Source: Ditylenchus dipsaci (Eukaryota; Nematoda; Chromadorea; Rhabditida; Anguinidae). From it: a stretch of 64,000 nucleotides of DNA. The stretch covers positions 248,001 to 312,000 of the forward strand of contig SADC01001285.1 of assembly GCA_004194705.1 (NCBI GenBank), read 5' to 3'. The translations under genes were made by a program, and so were the position numbers. Under the pieces are notes generated by a model. It ran no database searches, was not told the DNA's origin, and saw only the letters and a program-made list of their open reading frames with translations. Shown one piece after another: positions 57,601 through 64,000 of the stretch (the stretch's first letter is position 1; every line of letters starts with the position of its first letter).

Positions 57601-60419
57601 AGCTAAATCAGGAGGGGAATTCAATATCAATTCAGCAGCTCAAAAATTCAACGTTGACAGAAAATGCGTCAGAAACTGGATCAAGCAAGAGTTTCAGCTG
57701 GAGCAAAAAGTGTACTCGACTACTGAAGATTTCTTGCGCAATGTGATCAAGGCTGACTGCATTTTCTCTGGCAAATGACTTTTGGTGTGGGATGCCTTTG
57801 CTGCACACAAAAGCGTGTAAACAATAGCAGTGCTAAAAGAACTGGGCATCAAAGCAGCATTTATCCCTGGCGGTTGTACAAAATTTATCCAGGTAATATT
57901 GTTGAACTCTGAGCTTCTAAAATTACATCTGTAGGCACCTGACGTCAGCAAGAACAAGCCGTTCAAGGGACACATCAGAGACTACTACACGATATGGGTG
58001 ACCAATGATTCTCATAAGCCGTTTACTTGGCGGGGAATTCGAAGACGCCTGCTCTTGAGGTAGTCTCGGGCTGGATATACCGAGCTTGGTTGAAAATCTT
58101 CAAGGAGACCATCATCAAATCTTTCAAAGATTGGTTTTTTTGTTTTTCTATTTGGTGATTTCGTTCCTTTCCTTTAAGCGTGTGCTCTAACCACTCCAAC
58201 TGATGGCACAGCGGATGAAAAAATAACGTGCTTTAAACCTGAGGGACCCATCGGTGTGAAAGGACTCAAGATTCTTCGTGAAACCAACTTGACGAAGAAC
58301 ATGCTGAAGTGGAATCAGGAGATTTTAACGAAGATTGTTTTTTTTTGTTCGATGAGTGAATTGTGTCTGTCTTTGTCCAGTGAATTATGTTATAGGTATA
58401 CTTTGGATGTGATTAATTGTAAGAAAGTGGGTCATTATTAGAATGTTGGGCCTTATTGGAATGTGGGGCCTTAATAGAAGGTGGGCCTTATTTTTCAACC
58501 CCTCTTTGGAGGTGGGCCTTATTAGAAGGTGGGTCCTTATTAGAAGATATACGGTATTCATCATTTTTTTAGAAAAAATTCCGGAAATAACTTTCGTTTT
58601 TTTACAAAATTTCGACTTTCTCATAAAGCAAATTTTATGACAGACAAATTTTGAAAAATTTCTGTCCGAATGCAGACCTGCGTACAGATCTAAGCTGTGG
58701 AAAATTAAATATCGCCCTTAAGACCCCTTTGGTCAGTGGGATTTGATCAAATTCTTCGAAAAATTAAACATCGAATTTTTGTGATTTTCAGTTCTAAAAA
58801 CATTTACCTGGTCTCGTACGGAATTCAAAGAAAACTTCAGTTTCGATAAACGAATACTGCTACTGTATGTAAAGGCGTGCGCGGAATCGGGTTTGAGAAG
58901 ACTGAATTCATAATTTTTTCCATCAAAATCCTATTACCCGGAGTGGGTAATACCTGACTAGGTGGATATCCACTAGAGTTGGCTCGGAATCGATATTTGG
59001 ACCGGAACCGGAATTTTAGATTTGTGAAAACCGGAACCGGAATTTGACATGTGCCCCCCCCGTCAGATTTTTTCTTAGTCAACAGTTGAAAACGGTGTAG
59101 GTAACATGGCCTAAAAACTTTTTTTCTCGTATGGTCCCCCATGTCAGATTTTCTGGCTACGCCCCTGCTGACCCTTCCCTCGGAAATGGCCATAACTTTT
59201 TTTAGTTTTCAAAAATTATTTTGTTGGTGCCATCGTGTAGCTTAGATGCAGGGCTAACGAATTCGCTACAGATTTACTAGATATTGTTGAAAAATGTGGA
59301 TAAAATTGGATGAATCTTCACTCCTCGTAGTGAGGATTCGAGTGAGAATCTGAGTGAGGATTCATCCAATTTTATCCGCATTTTTTCAACAATATCTAGT
59401 AAATCAGTAGCGAATTTGTTAGCCCTGAATCTGAGCTACACTACGGCACCAACAGAACAATTTTTGAACAACTGAAAAAAAAATTATGGCTATTTCCAAG
59501 TGAGGAGACCTGAAAAAATCTTCACTCATTGGGGACTAGGCCTAAAAGTCCATGGTTTTGCGCGCAGTGGCATGACCGAAATTCGAATTGGCGGGAACAC
59601 TTCTCTTTCGTCTCGCACTGTACTCTTTGGAGTCATTTCAAACGATTCCGAAGAGTACAGGTAGAGACGAAAGAGAAGTGTCCCCGCCAATTCAAATTTT
59701 GCACACGCCGCTGCGCGCAAAAACCATGGTCCTTTACAAAGCTTATACCGTATTTTCTCAAATAACTCCCGAGTCTGAAGATTTGAAATCATGTTCTTAG
59801 CATTGTGTTTTTGACAGATTTTCGAAGGCTGCTCTCAGGCAACTTAGCACTCATTTTGTAGCCAGTGAGATGAGCTACAAAATGAGTGCTAAGTTACCTG
59901 AGAGCAGCCTTCAAAAAGTGGGTCGAAAACACAATGCCAAGAACACGATTTCAAATCCTTAGGCCCGGGAGTTATTAGTACCCTATATTTCTATTTTATG
60001 TGTTTTCCTATTAGCTAGTTGTAAAAACAAGAACTTTGCAGGAACTAGAAGCAACCTTCGAGGATGTTTCCTATTTAAGTCCGGAATTAAAAGAAATTCT
60101 CAAAAGTTATGACCAATTACACGAAGATGTAATATCTGACGTAAAAACATATTCTGTGAAATTATAGTTTCGGTTCAGGTCAATCTCAAATCTATCTATT
60201 TTGACAGAGTACTTGGCATAATTACGGATCTCTGTAAGCTTGATTTTTCAAAGTTTGACTGCACAAACATGATTCTTTTATCCTTTTTGTTATTTCAGAT
60301 ATTGATAAGTACAAAGTTATGGACAAAATGTCAAACATAAAGCCAGCGAACTTCTCATGCTGCTGCACGAAGATTATAGTCTAGAAAAACTTATTGATTT
60401 TTTCAATCAAAAAGCTTAA
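45699..60419 (+). CDS. BBS7: BBS7, BBSome subunit
   Basis: BBS7 is one of the beta-propeller subunits of the BBSome, which moves membrane cargo in cilia. Exons: 45699-45770 (MNVVFSRVDYAQVGTTSHGC), 45818-45886 (Lys-rich), 46834-47004 (EVRGFSKKGKQFLVFESNMT), 47553-47610, 47659-47676, 47728-47757, 47805-47858, 47904-47933 (ILACGDKTIK), 48615-48696, 48744-48902 (KVLYGTRNGKIGYLY), 48951-49084 (DVIVGKEDGLIEIYTVDELD), 49132-49216 (NEIVVCTYTG), 50857-50983, 51037-51084 (coiled coil), 51139-51296, 52161-52233 (SDVKVDLMDVERNSAVVSV), 52285-52306, 52351-52466 (YRCQADITRMEMRIRSIEGQ), 55780-55886, 55958-55979, 56041-56072, 56126-56181, 56227-56329 (SHTLRLIHPKMEYQ), 56522-56606, 60042-60128, 60208-60233 and 60299-60419 (LEKLIDFFNQKA, stop). 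Order and spacing follow the family. Not found: the 'GDHDG' segment between 45886 and 46834, and a segment between 52466 and 55780. Two 1-nt losses break the frame (about 51210 and the A run at about 60328), and phases disagree at 60128/60208. Confidence 0.9.
46555..46795. repeat. Inverted repeat in BBS7 intron
   Basis: TACCCCAAATCAACTTTTCT at 46590 is mirrored at 46745 (AAAAGTTGATTTGGGGTAGG TAT). GGGTAAAATACACC-like termini are not clear. Confidence 0.6.
47020..47175 (+). repeat. Dispersed CACATACTTTAGACACAAATCACTCG repeat
   Basis: Third full copy of the family at 20028 and 29880, in the intron after BBS7 exon 46834-47004. Confidence 0.75.
48099..48387. mobile_element. CCGTATTT MITE, copy 2, with a second right end
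   Basis: Left end CCGTATTTTCTGTAGTAAGT; right end ACTTAATAGAGAAAATACGG at 48322-48341; TA at 48097-48098 and 48342-48343. A further right end (GCGTCTATTAGAGAGAATAC GG, ending 48387, then TA) follows, matching the end of the copy at 55740. One insertion landed beside another. Within a BBS7 intron. Confidence 0.85.
49744..50514. mobile_element. 771-bp palindromic element with TTGGCCGCCTTTTTT arms, in BBS7 intron
   Basis: AAATGTACCACCAAATGTGA GAATTTGG is mirrored by CCAAATTCTCACTTTTGGTG GTACATTT. Each arm carries four TTTGGCCGCCTTTTTT units, then pairs through to the middle near 50140. No target duplication was identified. Confidence 0.85.
50515..50855. repeat. TGCCTTGGTCCCCCTGT dispersed word and flank
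   Basis: TTGCCTTGGTCCCCCTGTTG at 50710; similar words at 38500, 46098 and, inverted, at 37770. No gene apart from the following BBS7 exon. Confidence 0.4.
52811..52905. repeat. Hairpin in BBS7 intron
   Basis: GACTTCTGCTCCCCTTCACA TACCTTTTT is mirrored by AAAAAAGGTATGTGAAGGGA AGCAGAAGTC, with a loop of about 35 nt. Confidence 0.8.
53005..53182. mobile_element. 178-bp MITE, GCTCACAATGGAGGTAGGAAG ends
   Basis: A perfect 20-bp inverted repeat (GCTCACAATGGAGGTAGGAA / inverse), with an AGTCKGxTGTC extension. It lies in the BBS7 intron between 52466 and 55780. Confidence 0.85.
53183..55495. other. Long BBS7 intron sequence; no gene recognised
   Basis: Contains GTGTTAGGACGGACTCAACC at 53972, shared with 9534 and 24119. 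Several open frames of 60-100 codons have no recognisable product. At least one BBS7 exon should lie here but was not identified. Confidence 0.5.
55498..55740. mobile_element. CCGTATTA MITE, copy 3, with core hairpin
   Basis: CCGTATTATCTCTAATAGAC GCCCC and inverse GCGTCTATTAGAGATAATAC GG, TA at the right and ACA at the left. The arms pair inward (CTCAGGCAAGTT) to a central GGTAGCTCATCTCACTGGTT ACAAA. Confidence 0.85.
57105..58554 (+). mobile_element. Pogo-like DNA transposon, 1450 bp
   Basis: Ends CCGTATATCTTCTAATAAGG ACCCA and inverse TGGGTCCTTATTAGAAGATA TACGG, with TA on both sides (57103-57104, 58555-58556). GGTGGGCCTTATTAGAAG is repeated inside both ends. It sits in the last large BBS7 intron. 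The ends match the CCGTATTT MITEs at about 13 of the first 15 bases, so this is the likely coding member of that group. Confidence 0.88.
57332..58075 (+). pseudogene. Pogo/Tigger-type transposase remnant
   Basis: The frame from ATG 57332 reads LYHFDADTKLKAVKRAREK, stop (57596), then NINSAAQKFNVDRKCVRNWI K, a helix-turn-helix of the CENP-B/pogo kind. It continues past two more stops (57776, 57818) through LLVWDAFAAHKS and IKAAFIPGGCTKFIQ. After a short intron (about 57891-57933) it reads APDVSKNKPFKGHIRDYY. The D in VWDAFAAH and the D in PDVSKNKPFK are the second and third acidic residues of the DDE domain. The segment with the first is missing, because the helix-turn-helix runs almost directly into LLVWD. 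Dead by deletion and three stops. Confidence 0.85.
59180..59505. mobile_element. Palindrome, TGGCCATAACTTTTTTT arms
   Basis: GTGGATAAAATTGGATGAAT and inverse ATTCATCCAATTTTATCCGC lie near the centre. The arms extend outward through ACTAGATATTGTTGAAAAA and GGGCTAACGAATTCGCTAC to CCATAACTTTTTTTAG. In the last BBS7 intron. Confidence 0.8.
59546..59738. mobile_element. 193-bp palindromic MITE, CCATGGTTTTGCGCGCAG ends
   Basis: CCATGGTTTTGCGCGCAGTG GC and inverse GCCGCTGCGCGCAAAAACCA TGG. The arms run through AATTGGCGGGAACACTTCTC TTTCGTCTC and its inverse. Three overlapping open frames here are palindrome artefacts. A distant relative is at 40965-41010. Confidence 0.85.
59748..59985. mobile_element. 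CCGTATTT MITE, copy 4, with core hairpin
   Basis: Left end CCGTATTTTCTCAAATAACT CCC after TA; the right end is decayed (GGGAGTTATTAGTACCCTA). Inner arms CTCTCAGGCAACTTAGCACT surround the core TGTAGCCAGTGAGATGAGCT ACA. Confidence 0.8.
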
Positions 60420-60458
60420 TGTAATTACGTATTAGGAGTTACATATTTTGCTTTAATG

Positions 60459-60464
60459 AATAAA
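60459..60464 (+). promoter_or_regulatory. BBS7 polyadenylation signal
   Basis: AATAAA 40 nt after the BBS7 stop codon, in a suitable position. Confidence 0.6.
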
Positions 60465-60479
60465 GCAAACTTTGCCTTT

Positions 60480-61590
60480 ATTGATGGCTCTATTTAGTTT
60501 TAATCAAAGTTTCCATCGACGAAAAAGATAACACATTTCATAGCATTAGCAAACTTTCGTGCCAAGACCAATTTTCAAAAAGTAGTGATTTTTTTTTCTT
60601 TTCTTTTCTGGTTGCAAATTTTTCCAGACACTGTAACCATGGTGGTGTTTGGTCTTAAAAAATTTGCCGTAATCTCAGCTTTCGAATGACACCAAATACG
60701 CAATTGAAAAAATAATAAATCGCGATAGATTTATTGATTTACGTTACTCATAATGTTTTTGAAAAAGGACGAGCACTCTTCTCGAGTCCATAACTTTTTT
60801 TCCATATGTTTATTTCAATTTTTTTAATGCTTGAATGAAAGAGCTGTGATTTTTCTACCGGCAAGTTTGTTTTTTACAAAAAAATTGAGCTGTTCACAGT
60901 TTTTCCGAGCTAATTATAGTTCTTTTTCGTTTTCAAGTATATAACACGCCTCAAAAAGAACTTTTTGATCGACTTTGGGGGGTAAAACGGTGTTTTTGTC
61001 AAATTATTCTTCTTCTCTTCTCTTTCTCTTATTTCTCTATGACCGAAAATCTCGAAAATCGCCGGTTTTTGACCCAAAAGTGACGGGCAAAATATCCGCA
61101 AATCTCGAAAATTGCTATGCTAAATGAATTTTTAACTAAATTGCTATGCTAAATAAATAAAATGCTACTTTATCATTTTATCTTTGCTTTTTAGCAACAT
61201 TTTCAGCATTTCTGATTTAGAAATAAGTAGCTCCCTGTGTTACTATTTATTTTGCATGCTTGCTGCATACAAATTTAAAAAGCGTAAATCCATACCAAAA
61301 AATGTGAAAAAAACTTAAATTGCGTCAACATTATCTGAAAAAGTACTCAAAAATCTTGGCATTCTGTTGGTTTTAAAGTGCTAAGGAATTCAAATTCTGA
61401 CGGGCCGTGAACAATAATGATCAGAATTTAGGAGTCACCTCACGAAATAAGGCGGTTGAAGAGTATGTTGATCAAAAATTTAACGGTCAAAAAATCATAA
61501 GTTGAAAAGCAAGATGAAGCCAGCAGCCCCACCACGGGGATTATCCCTTCAATTAAAAACTTGTTTTAATGCTTGGATTTATAGGCTCAA
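60480..61590. other. Intergenic; no gene recognised
   Basis: AT-rich sequence downstream of BBS7. Short frames only. Confidence 0.5.
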
Positions 61591-61599
61591 ATTGAATTC

Positions 61600-61730
61600 C
61601 GCCCTCAAAAGTCTGAATTTCGCCCTCTAATTATTTTTTTTCACCCTCTCATTCAAATTTCGATCAAAATACTGAATTTCGCCCTCTAATTTCTGAATTT
61701 CACCCTCTAATTTCTAAATTTCGTCAGCTA
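61600..61730. repeat. TGAATTTCGCCCTCTAATT tandem repeat
   Basis: Six units of about 19 bp, just upstream of the MULE coding remnant. Probably a sub-terminal array like those of other elements here; a matching right-hand array was not found. Confidence 0.75.
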
Positions 61731-61771
61731 ACTAGTTTTTTTATTTCTCATGTTGTTTTTTCTTCTGTCAG

Positions 61772-62714
61772 ATGCAATCACAAGCTATTCAAGTAAAGAA
61801 GCGAGGACCAGCTCGCAAATGGACAACAGTGTTGGTGTGCAAGAGCAAGGAAGATGCTGATCAATGGCTGACCGATAACAAAGAGCTTTGGATATAGTAA
61901 GTGATTGAGGTTGAATTGAGATGTATCGGATACCTGCCTTTCAGCCATTACAGCAGTGAAACCTTTAAGTATGCCAACCAAATCTTCTACTGTGATCATT
62001 CCAAGAAAAATCGCCCAGGAAATTAAGTACAAATGAAGAAAGTACAATTGGTCTGTCGATGTCATCGATTCCAACAAACAATGGATTGGATGGCACTAAC
62101 AACATGATAAAAAAGGACTACACACAAAGGGAGTTGCTTGGGTCTTCAGATTTCTTCTTCTGGTTGAGCAATATATGCGGGATCGAAGCTTGGATCCACA
62201 AAGAAAAGTACCTTTTTGGTAATTGTACTTCATACTATTATCATATACTTCAGGAGCCGCTACGGTGCCAACTGTTCCCAGAAGCCTCAATTGCAACATC
62301 CGCAAAGCTATGGAGTGTCTTAAGAAAGAAAAGCGACCTTCTCTGTATTTCCAATATGCAAATGAATATATCTGGTTAATTGGTGCTAGCAGCTACAAAG
62401 GGAACGCTGAGGGTTTAAAGAAGCTCTGGGAAGAATTGGAAGGAGCAACGCGTTCAGAAAACAGAGGGTTTGTCTACACCAATTGGGCTTAATACAAGAT
62501 GTTGCGTTCGTCATTCTACACAATGAAGAAGTCATCTTGCTTTGAAGGCTATATATCCTGCACGTGTCCAATTGGAATCAAAGACGAAGTTTGCAAGCAC
62601 TCTCTGATGATAATGGAGTCTGAAAACCTTATTGATCCTTTGCCGCAGCCACTGGATGGGAGACAAAAGAGAGGACGAAAGCGAAAAGTAGGACATGCAT
62701 TAGAGAGAACATGA
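61772..62714 (+). pseudogene. MULE transposase remnant with SWIM zinc finger
   Basis: Pieces: 61772-61895 (MQSQAIQVKKRGPARKWTTV, ending in a TA|gtaag donor), from 61944 after a 48-nt intron (HYSSETFKYANQIFYCDHSK KN), about 62059-62220 (NNGLDGTNNMIKKDYTQREL, FFFWLSNICGIEAWIHKEKY), about 62265-62490 (WLIGASSYKGNAEGLKKLWE) and 62499-62714 (FYTMKKSSCFEGYISCTCPI GIKDEVCKHS, a SWIM CxC...CxH finger, then basic RQKRGRKRK). 'TNN..IK..T.R' followed by SWIM is the C-terminal layout of MULE transposases. The catalytic region is largely absent, and a TAA (62490-62492) and frame changes interrupt it. The fragment at 12838-13215 is a close relative. Confidence 0.75.
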
Positions 62715-62959
62715 TTTATCAATGTTGTTGTTATTTCTGCTGTTGTTATTGTTTTTATCGCTGTTTATAGCTGTTTCTGCTCAAAAGGCATGAATAAAAT
62801 GGAGGATGCAGTCTAGGCTAAGATTTTGAATTTACATACAGGGATGGGCACGAGCCAGTATCGGAGCCGGGCTATCTGGAAAAATATTATCAAAAATTAA
62901 ATTTCTTTGAAATTAAACTACGAACTGCTGAAATTCAGTAATTTACTGAAGCTCCCCCA

Positions 62960-63190
62960 CACTCCGGCGTAACACGACCCGCGTAACACAATTTGACTAG
63001 TGTTACGCGTAACACTGTTTTTGAGTCGCGTAACACGAGTGGCGTAACACGAGTTAAGTAACAGAATTTGTTACCCGACTCGTGTTACGCATGTCTGTTA
63101 CGCGTAACACTGCTTTCGAGTCACGTAACAAAGTCTCGTAACACGCTATTTTGTTACGCGTAACACCGAGTCACGTAACACCTGATTTTC
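62960..63190. repeat. Array of direct and inverted GTGTTACG motifs
   Basis: About 17 occurrences of CGTAACA(C) or its complement TGTTACG in 230 bp, in both orientations and often fused as GTGTTACGCGTAACAC. Spacers are 5-20 bp and vary. No coding frame. Confidence 0.85.
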
Positions 63191-63599
63191 GGCTTCTGGA
63201 TTCATTTTTTTGTGTTTTGACCTTTTGAAATATTTGTCTTCTTATGTTTAACGGATTTAAGAGTGTGTAGAAGTTCTAAAAAAATAGAATTTTCTGAAGA
63301 GATAGAAATTTTCCTATTTAAGTTATATCCCCATATAGTATTTGATCCGCTGTGTCTTTTTTCGCCCCTTTTAACTTAAAGCTCAACTTTCTGTTACGTT
63401 TTGCGAACCTATGTTGGATATCTTTCCGGAGCACTCAAGTACAGCATATTAGTTTTTTTTAAGTACAAAATGTATGATCAAAGTTCTCACTAAAAAAAAA
63501 TTTCCTGCCGTCCAAATGGAAGATAATGTATTTTAGCCTGGATTTTTTGTGGATGTTTGGGTTCCCGACTTTCTCCCAATTTTCGCAAACTCATCTTTC

Positions 63600-63690
63600 G
63601 GTTGGTATCCAGGTAGTCGTATTCAGATGGGGTAACCCAGGTGGTGGTGCCCAGGTGCTGATGCTCAGGTGGTCATGCCCCGGTGGCTGA
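63600..63690. repeat. CCCAGGTGGTGGTGxCCAGG minisatellite
   Basis: Five degenerate units of about 17-20 bp; inverse complement of the ACCACCTGGGTACC arrays at 9610, 19210 and 38030. Confidence 0.65.
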
Positions 63691-63713
63691 ATTTTTTTAA
63701 CAAACTCATAATG

Positions 63714-63837
63714 CAGTCGTGTCTCGATACAACGCAACCCTTGAAATGATTCCAGCAAAAAGAATTCGGTCATATTCACGTTCGGTATAACGCGACCTTT
63801 TTCTGGTCCCAAGGGGTCGCGTTATATCGAGACTTGA
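63714..63837. mobile_element. Pogo-type MITE (about 124 bp)
   Basis: CAGTCGTGTCTCGATACAAC GC and inverse GCGTTATATCGAGACTTGAC T, with TA on the right. The left target base pair is altered (TG). Ends belong to the CAGTCxxxCCTCGAT type. Confidence 0.7.
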
Positions 63838-64000
63838 CTATATAAAATACTGCGTTAATATTGGCAGCCTATTTAAAAAATTAGTTTATTTTAAACAATC
63901 ATCAGATTGTCAGCAAATTCGTGCATGTACCCTAAATGACTTTAGAATGGCTAGAGTCGCCAATAGACGCTTGTAACCCCTTAATAATATAAAATTTTAC

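Noticed and set aside
59526..59800. Three overlapping frames with similar peptides on both strands (GTLLFRLxLYSxESF)
   Set aside because: Both strands read alike because the DNA is a perfect palindrome; not a protein family.

Overview
The window is eukaryotic. Three conserved genes are split by spliceosomal introns, the sequence is AT-rich, and most of it is transposon-derived. The genes show an animal: BBS7 (a BBSome subunit, so the organism has cilia), PAN2 (mRNA deadenylation) and RidA/UK114. Many introns are tiny (about 45-55 nt) with short TTTCAG-like acceptors. Others have been inflated to kilobases by mobile DNA. This fits an invertebrate, possibly an ecdysozoan or nematode-like animal, but nothing here fixes the phylum.

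Layout. 1-6.1 kb: a 40-bp satellite, then two diverged copies of a Helitron-like repeat ending in GC hairpins. 6.1-9.4 kb: a solo LTR with a clean 5-bp target duplication, a small pogo-type MITE and a decayed FLYWCH/MULE transposon. 9.1-29.5 kb: an accessory region with three copies (A about 9.1-12.8 kb, C about 14-18 kb, B about 23.7-29.5 kb) of a cassette. The cassette holds remnants of a P-loop GTPase-like gene, a multi-pass membrane protein, and a small predicted protein made of an F-box, a coiled coil and a C-terminal transmembrane segment. The copies are mosaics of one another with different breaks. A 3.7-kb inverted-repeat element with an 8-bp target duplication lies between C and B.

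29.5-37.6 kb: fold-back repeats, an internally deleted mariner, and the WD40 half of PAN2 on the minus strand. 37.6-42 kb: a 952-bp fold-back element with an 8-bp target duplication, then RidA on the minus strand with a fold-back of GGTCGA repeats filling its first intron. 42-45.7 kb: repeats, a tRNA-like SINE and one weak gene candidate. 45.7-60.4 kb: BBS7 on the plus strand; its last intron holds a pogo-like transposon, and related MITEs sit nearby. 61.5-64 kb: a MULE remnant with a SWIM zinc finger, an array of inverted GTGTTACG motifs and a pogo-type MITE.

The dominant theme is inverted-repeat DNA: more than 20 palindromic elements, several with short tandem repeats inside their arms. Because segments are duplicated, filled and empty insertion sites can be compared directly for a solo LTR and an 8-bp-duplicating MITE. 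All gene models come from reading the translation and from recalled family patterns; no database search was run. Single-base indels in homopolymers recur in BBS7 and in the cassette copies, so some breaks may be assembly errors.
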